This document shows, one piece after another, positions 8,384-16,263 of a DNA stretch of 25,128 nt. The notes beneath the pieces were generated by a model. It searched no databases and was not told where the DNA came from. It saw only the letters and a list, made by a program, of their open reading frames with translations. The first letter of the stretch is position 1. Each line of letters opens with the position of its first letter. The stretch is from Proteiniphilum sp. UBA5283 (GTDB lineage: Bacteria; Bacteroidota; Bacteroidia; Bacteroidales; Dysgonomonadaceae), in contig DHSP01000068.1 in assembly GCA_002408485.1 (NCBI GenBank), forward strand, positions 1,551 through 26,678. The letters run 5' to 3'. The position numbers and the translations under genes were made by a program.

Positions 8384-8418
8384 CGGCAGTAAAGTAAAGA
8401 ACAAACAACCCCATTTTC

Positions 8419-9843
8419 ATGAGTTATTTCACCATTTTTTCCACAATGCGCAGCGAGGTTTCGCTATTGACAATCATCCTCTTTTTGCTGGTTTATGACC
8501 TTATTGCAGGCAAGAAAGGGGAAAGTTACTTTCAACCTGTAGCAATTCTCCTCTTTACGCTCCACACCATCTTCAATCTCTTTCCGGCGGAAGCGGGCGA
8601 AGCTTTCGGAGGAATGGTTCAGTATCATCCGGTCATGACCATCATAAAAACCATACTGAACGTGGGTACCCTGATTATTTTTCTCCAATCCAAATATATT
8701 TTCGACGGAAACAGAATGAAGCATCAGCGTGGAGAATACTATTTTCTCACGTTGAGCACCTTGCTGGGAATGTATCTGATGATCTCCAGCGGACATTTTC
8801 TCCTGTTCTTCATTGGCCTTGAAATGGCTTCCATCCCATTAGGCACGCTGGTGGCATTCAACAAAAAATCCAAAATGTCGGCCGAGGCGGGAGCAAAGTT
8901 TATTCTCCTTTCTGCCTTTTCTTCCGGGATTCTTCTCTTTGGCATCTCCTATCTTTACGGTGTCACCGGCAGCCTCTACTTCTCCGATGTGTCGGTGTTA
9001 TTAAGCAACAACCCGTTACAGATTATGGCTTTTCTGTTCTTCCTATCGGGGTTGTTTTTCAAAGTATCGTTTGTGCCATTTCACCTGTGGACAGCCGATG
9101 TATACGAGGGCGCTCCCACCAATGTGACATCCTATTTATCGGTCGTCTCCAAGAGTTCAGCTGCCTTTGTGTTGATGATACTGCTCTTTAAACTGTTTGG
9201 AAATTATCTGTACGAATGGCAGACATTGCTATTCTGGATCATCATCGTCACCATCACGGTGGGAAACCTGTTTGCACTCCGGCAGCAAAACGTCAAGCGC
9301 TTCCTGGCATTTTCCTCCATCTCCCAGGCAGGATACATCGCCCTGGGGATCATCAGCGGATCAACGCTGGGGATGACAACGGTTATCTATTATATCTTCG
9401 TATACCTGTTTTCCAACCTGGCTGCATTCGGCGTAATTACAGCCATCGAAAGCAGAACCAGAAAAATAAATATCTCCGATTATAAAGGACTCTATCATAC
9501 AAACCCGAAGCTCAGCTTCGTAATGATGCTGGCCATGTTCTCCCTGGCAGGCATTGCTCCCTTTGCCGGTTTTATGAGCAAGTTTTTCATCTTTTCGGCT
9601 GCCGCACAACAAGGATATTATCTCCTGGTCATCATCGCTGTAGTAAATACCATTGTCTCGCTGTACTACTATCTGATGGTGGTGAAGGCCATGTTCATTG
9701 ATCAGAACGACCATCCTGTTCCTGCACTCAGAACAGACGCCTGGAACAGGGCCAGCCTCGTCATCTGCACTGCCGCAATCATCTTCGTGGGACTACTCGG
9801 CTTTCTCCTCGATGTAATCGAAAAACAAAGTTTCGGAATGTAG
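8419..9843 (+). CDS. nuoN: NADH-quinone oxidoreductase subunit N (antiporter-like)
   Basis: NuoN (ND2) is the antiporter-like subunit nearest the quinone site. The 474-residue protein has the expected charged membrane residues: Glu135 in FFIGLEMASIPLGTLVAF, Lys215 in GLFFKVSFVPFHLWTADVYEGAPTN, Lys245 in SVVSKSSAAF, Lys293 in VKRFLAFSSISQAGY and Lys388 in PFAGFMSKFFIFSAA. The C-terminal part is compact, with no lateral helix. The gene is the last of the operon: after its TAG (9841-9843) there are only 86 bases before the potassium transporter, and that gap contains a promoter motif for the next unit. ATG 8419 has no clear ribosome binding site. The 78-base gap ahead of it is unusual in this tight operon. 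Confidence 0.96.
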   Translation: MSYFTIFSTMRSEVSLLTIILFLLVYDLIAGKKGESYFQPVAILLFTLHTIFNLFPAEAGEAFGGMVQYHPVMTIIKTILNVGTLIIFLQSKYIFDGNRMKHQRGEYYFLTLSTLLGMYLMISSGHFLLFFIGLEMASIPLGTLVAFNKKSKMSAEAGAKFILLSAFSSGILLFGISYLYGVTGSLYFSDVSVLLSNNPLQIMAFLFFLSGLFFKVSFVPFHLWTADVYEGAPTNVTSYLSVVSKSSAAFVLMILLFKLFGNYLYEWQTLLFWIIIVTITVGNLFALRQQNVKRFLAFSSISQAGYIALGIISGSTLGMTTVIYYIFVYLFSNLAAFGVITAIESRTRKINISDYKGLYHTNPKLSFVMMLAMFSLAGIAPFAGFMSKFFIFSAAAQQGYYLLVIIAVVNTIVSLYYYLMVVKAMFIDQNDHPVPALRTDAWNRASLVICTAAIIFVGLLGFLLDVIEKQSFGM

Positions 9844-9875
9844 CGGGACAGGTGGGTTTTATAAATATATTTACG

Positions 9876-9883
9876 TACTTTTG
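9876..9883 (+). promoter_or_regulatory. Bacteroidetes-type -7 element upstream of trkH
   Basis: TACTTTTG matches the Bacteroidetes -7 consensus TAnnTTTG and lies 46 bases before the trkH ATG in the nuoN-trkH gap. No clean TTTG -33 element stands at the expected spacing, so strength is uncertain. It suggests that the potassium genes are transcribed separately from the nuo operon. Confidence 0.55.
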
Positions 9884-9929
9884 TCACTTATTCTCGCTGA
9901 ATTCTAGCATGTTTAGATAAAAGAGAAGT

Positions 9930-11759
9930 ATGTCATTCGTACAAAAACCAACCGATTCCGGTCAACAGAAGTTATCCCGAAAAGAGTTCTCTTTTGACGG
10001 CGATGAGAAGAAGAAGAAAAACCTACACAGATTTCGCAACATGCTCCCTTTTGTGGCAGCTTCTGTGGCGGTTTTGATCATCATCATCGACATGGGTTTT
10101 CAACCCAACAATGCACTGCGTACCCTATTCAATGTTTACTATGATATAGTACTGCTCATCGGCTTCCTCTCTATTTCTTCGCCCTATATCAGGAATAAGA
10201 AAATCATCTTCAAAAAAGCAGCTCTTTTGGATATCCTGTTGCTGGCTGCCTTGTTGCTGGTTTTTTTGTATAATCTATGGACCACAGTCTCCCGCTCCAT
10301 GGAGCGTACTCATAACTTTATGACACTGTTTTTGATGGTGTCATTTTTGATCCGGGAGTTTTTTTATTTGCGTATGCAGATAAACTACCGGCGGCTCGGA
10401 CCGGCACAATTGTTTGTGGTAAGCTTTCTTTCAATCATCATTTTAGGCAGTTTTTTGTTAATGCTGCCGAAAGCGACGGTAGGCAATATTTCCTATGTAG
10501 ATGCGTTGTTCACCGCAACAAGCGCAGTCTGTGTGACAGGATTGAATGTACTGGACACGGAATTGATTTTTACACTCTTTGGTCAGTTCATTATTTTGTT
10601 GTTGATTCAAAGTGGCGGACTGGGAATAATGACCATCACCACCTATTTCAGCTATTTTTTCAAGGGTGGCTCATCCTATCGGAACCAGCTACTTGCAAAG
10701 GACATCACCAACGATGAGCGTTTGGATAATGTTTTTTCGTCCCTGAAAAGTATTCTTACCATCACCGCCATCATTGAAGGGTTGGGTTTTATACTCATTT
10801 TCATATCGTTGGGAAAAGAGGATACAACATTGGCCGGAAGAGCCTTCTTTTCACTTTTTCATGCCATATCGAGTTTTTGTAATGCAGGCTTTTCCACGTT
10901 GTCGGGCAATTTATACGATATGCGCATTCGCTTTCACTACCCGGTTCATATCATCATTTCATTTCTTATCATCCTGGGGGGATTGGGCTTTCCAATTATT
11001 CACAACATATGGGAATATATAACGACCAATCTTAAAGGTCTTTTCAAAAGAGTATTCAAAGACGAAAAATACACCTATTCATCGCTGGTAATCAGTGTAA
11101 ATTCACACATTGTCATCCGAACAACGCTTGTTCTGCTAATTACAGGAACACTCGGGTTCTTTATTTTTGAGAAAGAGGGTGTATTGACAAACCATTCATC
11201 GGATTTTGGAAAATGGACCGCTGCCTTCTTTGGTTCCGTAACGACACGCACTGCCGGCTTTAACAATACGGATACAGCCGCATTGTCTGTGCCGGCGACG
11301 CTCATGTGTATTGTACTGATGTGGATTGGAGCCTCACCCGCTTCCACGGGAGGAGGAATAAAAACAAGTACCTTTGCCATTGCTTTAATGAATTTCATTG
11401 CCCTGATCAGGGGCAAAAAACTGGAATACAGGGGGCGGGAAATTTCGCAACTATCGGTATCGAGGGCATTCGCTCAAATGACGCTGGCCATATTGTTTAT
11501 CATGGCAATTACGTTAACAATGATTCTCATTGAACCGGAGAAAGATCCTCTGAATTTACTTTTTGAAACGGTGTCTGCATACGGCACGGTAGGGTTAAGC
11601 AAAAATGTGACCCCATTACTGTCGGATGCCGGCAAGCTGGTGATCACGTTAACCATGTTTGCGGGGAGAGTAAGTATGTTTACACTATTATCCAGCATGA
11701 TGAAAAAGGTAAAATACAGCAAATACAAATATCCGACGGAAGAAATATTAATTAACTAA
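9930..11759 (+). CDS. trkH: TrkH/KtrB-family potassium channel subunit with long N-terminal extension
   Basis: This is the ion-conducting membrane subunit of a Trk/Ktr potassium uptake system, a superfamily with four M1-P-M2 repeats and one selectivity filter segment per repeat. All four filters are visible in the 609-residue protein: TSAVCVTGL (197-205), FCNAGFS (316-322), TTRTAGFN (438-445) and SAYGTVGLS (549-557). The glycine-rich gating loop of repeat 3 is GASPASTGGGIKTSTFA (467-483). KtrB and TrkH proteins are usually 450-490 residues. Here a charged head (about 1-36, with DGDEKKKK) and about 110 residues with three or four extra hydrophobic segments precede the channel core. The regulatory subunit gene starts 12 bases downstream. 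ATG 9930 follows a purine-rich AGAGAAG. The symbol follows the family name; KtrB would be equally fair. Confidence 0.93.
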   Translation: MSFVQKPTDSGQQKLSRKEFSFDGDEKKKKNLHRFRNMLPFVAASVAVLIIIIDMGFQPNNALRTLFNVYYDIVLLIGFLSISSPYIRNKKIIFKKAALLDILLLAALLLVFLYNLWTTVSRSMERTHNFMTLFLMVSFLIREFFYLRMQINYRRLGPAQLFVVSFLSIIILGSFLLMLPKATVGNISYVDALFTATSAVCVTGLNVLDTELIFTLFGQFIILLLIQSGGLGIMTITTYFSYFFKGGSSYRNQLLAKDITNDERLDNVFSSLKSILTITAIIEGLGFILIFISLGKEDTTLAGRAFFSLFHAISSFCNAGFSTLSGNLYDMRIRFHYPVHIIISFLIILGGLGFPIIHNIWEYITTNLKGLFKRVFKDEKYTYSSLVISVNSHIVIRTTLVLLITGTLGFFIFEKEGVLTNHSSDFGKWTAAFFGSVTTRTAGFNNTDTAALSVPATLMCIVLMWIGASPASTGGGIKTSTFAIALMNFIALIRGKKLEYRGREISQLSVSRAFAQMTLAILFIMAITLTMILIEPEKDPLNLLFETVSAYGTVGLSKNVTPLLSDAGKLVITLTMFAGRVSMFTLLSSMMKKVKYSKYKYPTEEILIN

Positions 11760-11771
11760 AATCTGTATAAA

Positions 11772-12461
11772 ATGAAATTTGTGGTGATAGGACTCGGACA
11801 TTTTGGCACAGCACTGGCAGAGCGATTGGTAGCCCTGGGCCACGAAGTGATTGGTGTGGACAAGTCGATGAACCGTGTGGAGGCATGCAAGGATAAGCTG
11901 ACAAATGTGATCTGCCTGGACAGCTCTGATCCGGTTGCAGCAGGTCATTTGCCCTTGAAAAATACGGATATTGCCGTGGTGTGCGGAGGGTCAGACGAGG
12001 GGGAAAGTCTTTTGATTACAGCAATGCTGAAGAAAAGAGGGGTACAGAAGATTACGGTACGTTCCATCACCGGACTGCAGGAGAGCGTGCTCGAAGCAAT
12101 GGGAGTTACTGAGATTATACGTCCCGAGGTGGAATCGGCTGAGCACTGGGCTATGAAACTGTCCATAAAAAATTATCTCAACCTGTTTGAAGTGACAAAC
12201 GACCACTACCTTGTGGAGGCTTTGGTGCCACGCAAGCTGATCGGAAAGAGCATAGCGGAAAGCGAACTGAACAAGAATTATAATGTGATCGTACTTACAA
12301 AGCTTAAACAAATCAGTACGCAAAACCAGATCGGCGCGAAGACTGTCGTATTGAAAGCGGGTGATATTGTGAATGCCAAAACCATCCTGGAGGAAGGGGA
12401 TATCATCGTTATTTACGGGAATAAAAACGACATTAAAAAGATGATCGACAACAACAACTAG
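11772..12461 (+). CDS. trkA: TrkA/KtrA-family potassium uptake regulator (single RCK)
   Basis: This is the cytosolic nucleotide-binding ring protein that gates the adjacent channel. Residues 1-130 form the RCK-N Rossmann domain: nucleotide loop GLGHFG (7-12), acidic residue Asp30 at the end of strand 2 (VIGVD), and LDSSDP (49-54). Residues about 135-225 match the RCK-C domain, with VEALVPRKLIGKSIAES and a terminal DIIVIYG strand. At 229 residues it has one RCK unit, like KtrA (about 220), and is not a double-length E. coli-type TrkA (458). It presumably assembles as an octameric ring and binds ATP/ADP or NAD(H); that is family knowledge. It follows trkH by 12 bases. It converges on ruvB with 53 bases between stop codons and no recognisable terminator hairpin. 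Confidence 0.93.
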   Translation: MKFVVIGLGHFGTALAERLVALGHEVIGVDKSMNRVEACKDKLTNVICLDSSDPVAAGHLPLKNTDIAVVCGGSDEGESLLITAMLKKRGVQKITVRSITGLQESVLEAMGVTEIIRPEVESAEHWAMKLSIKNYLNLFEVTNDHYLVEALVPRKLIGKSIAESELNKNYNVIVLTKLKQISTQNQIGAKTVVLKAGDIVNAKTILEEGDIIVIYGNKNDIKKMIDNNN

Positions 12462-12514
12462 TTTAGGTGTCTCTTGTTACTCAGAATGAATGCCCCATAA
12501 AACATTTTGGCAAA

Positions 12515-13543
12515 TCAGAACAGCAATCCCTGCTCTTCGACCCTTCTTCGTCCCAGATGGCGGTAGGCCAGTTCGGTGGCCTCACGACCTCGCGGAGTAC
12601 GCTTGATGAATCCCTCCTTGATCAGGAAGGGTTCGTATACCTCTTCAAGAGTACCCGGATCATCGCCCACGGCGGTAGCAATGGTGGTAATCCCCACCGG
12701 GCCTCCTTTAAATTTGTCGATGATGGTAAGCAGAATTTTGTTGTCGATTTCATCGAGCCCGTACCGGTCGATGTTCAATGCTTCCAGCGCGTAAGAAGAG
12801 ATGGCCTTGTCTATTTTTCCGTTCCCCTTCACCTGAGCAAAATCCCGTACACGCCGCAGCAACGCATTTGCCACACGGGGGGTACCGCGGCTGCGGGAAG
12901 CAATCTCGCGGGCAGCATCGCTGCCACAGGCTACCTTCAGTATGTCGGCCGACCGTAACACGATACCGGTGAGGGTCTCCATATCGTAATACTCCAGGTG
13001 CATATTGATGCCAAAACGAGCACGCAACGGACTGGTCAGCAGACCGCTGCGTGTAGTGGCACCCACGAGGGTGAACGGACTCAGATCAATCTGAATGGAA
13101 CGTGCACTGGGCCCTTTATCAATCAAAATATCGATGCGATAATCCTCCATGGCGCTGTATAGATACTCCTCCACCACAGGCGAGAGGCGGTGAATTTCAT
13201 CGATGAACAGTACGTCGTTTGTTTCCAGTGAGGTGAGGATGCCTGCCAGGTCGCCCGGTTTGTCGAGTACGGGACCGGAAGTGACCTTAAAGCCCACCCC
13301 CAACTCGTTGGCAATGATGTTCGACAGGGTGGTCTTGCCCAATCCCGGTGGGCCATGCAACAACACATGATCGAGCGATTCGCCGCGCATGCGGGCGGCG
13401 CTGACAAAGATCTTCAGGTTCTCCACGATCTTATCCTGTCCGCTGAAGCCACCAAAGGTGAGCGGCCGCAGCGTATTTTCATACTCACGCTCGGTCTCCT
13501 GCAAGTGGTGGTTACCGTGTATATCGAATCTCTCTTCCATCAT
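12515..13543 (-). CDS. ruvB: Holliday junction branch migration DNA helicase RuvB
   Basis: RuvB is the hexameric AAA+ motor that drives branch migration of RuvA-bound Holliday junctions in recombination and repair. The 342-residue protein has Walker A GPPGLGKTT (64-72), Walker B LFIDEIHRL (112-120), sensor GATTRSGLL (161-169), the arginine-finger region SPLRARFG (171-178) and the C-terminal winged-helix domain ending RRRVEEQGLLF. A TTG at 13555 would add four residues (MYLK). I prefer ATG 13543 (ATG 13540 directly follows) because homologues begin close to the EERFDI stretch. The gene lies 18 bases downstream of queG on the same strand, so the two are likely co-transcribed. No ruvA or ruvC lies in this window. 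The gene is complete. Confidence 0.97.
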   Translation of the reverse strand: MMEERFDIHGNHHLQETEREYENTLRPLTFGGFSGQDKIVENLKIFVSAARMRGESLDHVLLHGPPGLGKTTLSNIIANELGVGFKVTSGPVLDKPGDLAGILTSLETNDVLFIDEIHRLSPVVEEYLYSAMEDYRIDILIDKGPSARSIQIDLSPFTLVGATTRSGLLTSPLRARFGINMHLEYYDMETLTGIVLRSADILKVACGSDAAREIASRSRGTPRVANALLRRVRDFAQVKGNGKIDKAISSYALEALNIDRYGLDEIDNKILLTIIDKFKGGPVGITTIATAVGDDPGTLEEVYEPFLIKEGFIKRTPRGREATELAYRHLGRRRVEEQGLLF

Positions 13544-13561
13544 TTTCAGATACAAAAATAG

Positions 13562-14494
13562 CTATTTCCTGCGAGTTTCGGAAATAGCGGCTACATTCCT
13601 TTTTAATCCGGCAAACTTTGTTCTTTTCACGGCAGAGCGACGAAAAATGACGCGAAAATCCGCTTCGTCCATCCCGGCCAGCGTTTCCAGGTCGAGCGAC
13701 ATAAATGCTTCCGAGGGCATAAAATCCGGAGTGGTATGCGGTTGTGCCCCGCGGTTCCAGGGGCACACCTTCTGGCAGATGTCGCAGCCAAAAACATTGT
13801 TTCGTAAGTTGGGCACGATGTCGGGAGAAATTTCGCCTTTGTTTTCGATGGTTTGGTATGAGATACAGTTGCGGGCATTCACCCAATACGGTTTTTCAAT
13901 GGCTCCCGTGGGACAGGAGTTAAGACACCGGCGGCAATCGCCACAGTTCTCGGATATAGGGGAGTCGTAATCCAGCTCCAGGTTGATGATCAATTCCCCA
14001 AGAAAAAAATAGGACCCCTTACCCGGAATTATCAGCAGGGTGTTCTTACCAACAAATCCGATGCCTGCCTGTGCCGCCCAGAAACGCTCCAGCACGGGCG
14101 CAGAGTCGGAGAAACACCTCCCGGATACTTCGGGGAAACGCTCTTTGATCCAGTCGAAAAGAGCGCACAGTTTCTCGCGCATCACCTCATGGTAATCTTT
14201 TCCGTATGCATAATAGGCGAACTGGGGTACTTTCCCGGGGAGCTTCACGGACGGGTAGTAGTTCAGCGCGACAGAGATGATGGAGCGCGCGCCGTCAACC
14301 AGCAGCCGGGGATCGATCCTTTTCTCTATGTTGCGCTCGAGGTAAGTCATGCCGCCCTGGCAGCTCTCCCTGATCCACTCCATGTATCGGGCCTCTTCGC
14401 CGCTGTTGCGGGCAGGACAAATACCACAGGCATCAAAGCCCAAAGCCAGTGCCTGTTTTTTTATTTCTTCCGAAAATGTCACCCGTTCAATCAT
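13562..14494 (-). CDS. queG: Epoxyqueuosine reductase QueG (short form)
   Basis: QueG uses cobalamin and two [4Fe-4S] clusters to reduce epoxyqueuosine to queuosine in the wobble position of tRNAs with GUN anticodons, the last step of queuosine synthesis. The 310-residue protein has the conserved catalytic-region motif FSDSAPVLER (128-137, Asp130 is the likely proton donor) and FVGKNTLLI. The cluster ligands are Cys184, 187, 190, 194 in CGDCRRCLNSCP, Cys210, and Cys237, 240, 244 in CDICQKVCPWN. It stops after the ferredoxin-like part and lacks the C-terminal HEAT-like repeats of longer QueG proteins (about 380 residues). Such short forms also occur, to my memory, in other Bacteroidetes. ATG 14494 is the first start. 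It precedes ruvB by 18 bases, with a candidate promoter 68 bases upstream. Confidence 0.95.
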   Translation of the reverse strand: MIERVTFSEEIKKQALALGFDACGICPARNSGEEARYMEWIRESCQGGMTYLERNIEKRIDPRLLVDGARSIISVALNYYPSVKLPGKVPQFAYYAYGKDYHEVMREKLCALFDWIKERFPEVSGRCFSDSAPVLERFWAAQAGIGFVGKNTLLIIPGKGSYFFLGELIINLELDYDSPISENCGDCRRCLNSCPTGAIEKPYWVNARNCISYQTIENKGEISPDIVPNLRNNVFGCDICQKVCPWNRGAQPHTTPDFMPSEAFMSLDLETLAGMDEADFRVIFRRSAVKRTKFAGLKRNVAAISETRRK

Positions 14495-14561
14495 GCGATT
14501 GTTTTTTTGTTTGCTGCATCGGCGTCAATCGTGCGCCTGCTTGAAAACGGCTCATTGGGTA

Positions 14562-14592
14562 TAAACGTACAAAAAAAAATCATACGACAAAT
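14562..14592 (-). promoter_or_regulatory. Candidate queG-ruvB promoter
   Basis: On the minus strand, TTTG (14591-14588) is followed after 18 bases by TACGTTTA (14569-14562), which matches TAnnTTTG in seven of eight positions. The spacing is close to the usual Bacteroidetes -33/-7 spacing of 19-20. It lies 68 bases ahead of the queG ATG in the 257-base divergent gap. Confidence 0.4.
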
Positions 14593-14756
14593 CATTTCGC
14601 GCCATCTTGTCTTATTTCCACCCTCAACATAATCCACAGAGGTTTTGCGTTATCCTCGCTTAACGGAATAGTTCACAAAAGCATTTTCAAATCACTATAA
14701 AGCGGTTACCCTGCAAACTCTTCGCTACAAAAAAGGAAAAACTGAATTAAGTTGCG

Positions 14757-14764
14757 TATTTTTG
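14757..14764 (+). promoter_or_regulatory. Bacteroidetes-type -7 element upstream of the flippase gene
   Basis: TATTTTTG matches TAnnTTTG, 30 bases before ATG 14794. A transcript starting about 7 bases downstream of it would exclude the TTG at 14752 as the start codon. The -33 region is not clear. Confidence 0.5.
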
Positions 14765-14793
14765 CGGGAATAAACTGGAACTCTCAACCTCTG

Positions 14794-16263
14794 ATGGCGG
14801 AATCAACATTAAAGCATAAAACCACCGTATCTCTATTCTGGAGCTTTGCCGATAAGTTCGGACAGCAAATTATTAATTTGGGTACCGGCATTATCCTGAT
14901 GAGGATCCTGGACCCTGCAGAATACGGACTAATCGGGGCTCTGGCAATTTTCATCGCTTTCTCCGGCATCCTCATCGACAGTGGTTTTACCCGCGCATTG
15001 CTAAACAGAAAAACAATCTCACCGGCCGAATACAGTACAGTTTTTTATTTCAACGTAGGGCTGGCCATTCTGCTGTACCTGATTCTCTTCGCGGCGGCTC
15101 CGTTGCTGGCAGAATTATTCCACGATCCCCGGATAGAGGCGATATCCAAAGTCCTCTTCCTCTCCCTGCTATTCAATGCCGCCGGCATTATCCAGCAAAC
15201 GTTGCTCATTCGAAAAGCCGATTTCAGGGGAATGACCAAAGTCAATATGACGGCATTGCTCATCGCCGGGACGGTGGCCATTGCGATGGCATTCTCCGGT
15301 TACGGTGTGTGGGCGCTGGTCGTGCAAACGCTTCTTTACGCCTTCTTCCGCTCTCTTTTCCTTTGGTTTTATTCGAAATGGACGCCCCTAAAAGTCTTTA
15401 GTATCAGGCTGCTTCGCTCATTTTCCGGACTTAGCAACAAACTACTGCTTACATCGCTTATCAGTGCCATTTTCAATAATATATACCCAAGCATCATTGC
15501 CTTCTTCTTCCCGAATGCCATGAAACAAGTTGGGTATTACAGCCAGGCCAACAAATACCAGGAGATCCCGTTCGGCATTCTTTCCAATACCTACCGGCAG
15601 GTATCCATGCTTGTTTTGCCCGAAATCAATGAGCAGACAGAACGCTTGAAAAGAGTGGTTAGCAAAATGATTAAATCACTCGCGTTCCTCTCCTTTCCCA
15701 TTGGTTTTCTGATGATACTGATTGCCGAGCCGGGATTTGTCTTTCTGTTCAAAGAAAAATGGCTGCCGGCTGTTCCCTATTTCCAGGTTTTGTGTCTTGC
15801 CGGAATGATCTCTCCTTTTGCTTTCGTGATGAACGAGTTGTTTATAGCCAGGGAGAAGGCTGACTACTTCCTCGGCGTGGAAATAATCAAGCGGGTGCTC
15901 CTGATCTTGCTGATCGCCTTGCTTTTCCGCTACGGGATCATGGGCCTGGCAGCCAGCTGGGTGATCTATACATGGCTCACCCTGGCCATCTCATTGGTTT
16001 TAACCCGCAAGTTGATCGGATATACACTGACCGACTTTTTTAGAGACGCCTTTCCCTACGCAATACTGGCCTTTGTAAGCGTGGCCACAGGATATTTTAT
16101 TACCCTTCGCATTCATCAGAATATGCTATTCCTACTAATAAATACTGTTGGCGTAAGCCTGTTATACCTGCTGTTGTGCAGTTTGTGCAAGCTGGAGATG
16201 ACCCGCGAGGTCGGACAATGGTTAAACAACAAAAGAGATGAAAAAAACAATCGAAAAGCTTAG
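14794..16263 (+). CDS. Polysaccharide flippase (Wzx/RfbX-like, MOP superfamily)
   Basis: This is an integral membrane protein of 489 residues with about 12-14 hydrophobic segments. It belongs to the lipopolysaccharide/polysaccharide exporter type of the MOP superfamily, which moves lipid-linked glycans across the inner membrane. The N-terminus is characteristic: KTTVSLFWSFADKFGQQIINLGTGIILMRILDPAEYGL, with the paired helix and the Leu-x-Pro-x-Glu-Tyr-Gly turn. A loop near residue 240 reads MKQVGYYSQANKYQEIP, also typical of this family. A TTG at 14752 would add 14 residues but overlaps the -7 motif, so ATG 14794 is preferred. The 3' end overlaps the methyltransferase gene by 26 bases. The transported substrate cannot be told from sequence. 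Its neighbours suggest a glycan, such as O-antigen-like, capsular or glycolipid material. Confidence 0.9.
   Translation: MAESTLKHKTTVSLFWSFADKFGQQIINLGTGIILMRILDPAEYGLIGALAIFIAFSGILIDSGFTRALLNRKTISPAEYSTVFYFNVGLAILLYLILFAAAPLLAELFHDPRIEAISKVLFLSLLFNAAGIIQQTLLIRKADFRGMTKVNMTALLIAGTVAIAMAFSGYGVWALVVQTLLYAFFRSLFLWFYSKWTPLKVFSIRLLRSFSGLSNKLLLTSLISAIFNNIYPSIIAFFFPNAMKQVGYYSQANKYQEIPFGILSNTYRQVSMLVLPEINEQTERLKRVVSKMIKSLAFLSFPIGFLMILIAEPGFVFLFKEKWLPAVPYFQVLCLAGMISPFAFVMNELFIAREKADYFLGVEIIKRVLLILLIALLFRYGIMGLAASWVIYTWLTLAISLVLTRKLIGYTLTDFFRDAFPYAILAFVSVATGYFITLRIHQNMLFLLINTVGVSLLYLLLCSLCKLEMTREVGQWLNNKRDEKNNRKA

Noticed and set aside
12462..12514. Possible bidirectional terminator between trkA and ruvB
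   Set aside because: The best pairing (TGCC with GGCA near 12490-12512) is only four base pairs. No stem followed by a T-run was found on either strand.
13544..13555. TTG start of ruvB at 13555
   Set aside because: Two ATG codons directly downstream give the normal RuvB N-terminus, and TTG starts are uncommon.
14495..14751. A possible RNA gene or small gene in the 257-base divergent gap
   Set aside because: No tRNA-like cloverleaf, no convincing short reading frame and no repeat is visible. Two promoter candidates explain the region.
14752..14793. TTG start extending the flippase by 14 residues
   Set aside because: The codon is 5 bases before the TATTTTTG promoter element and so would lie upstream of the transcript start. 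ATG 14794 gives a standard N-terminus.
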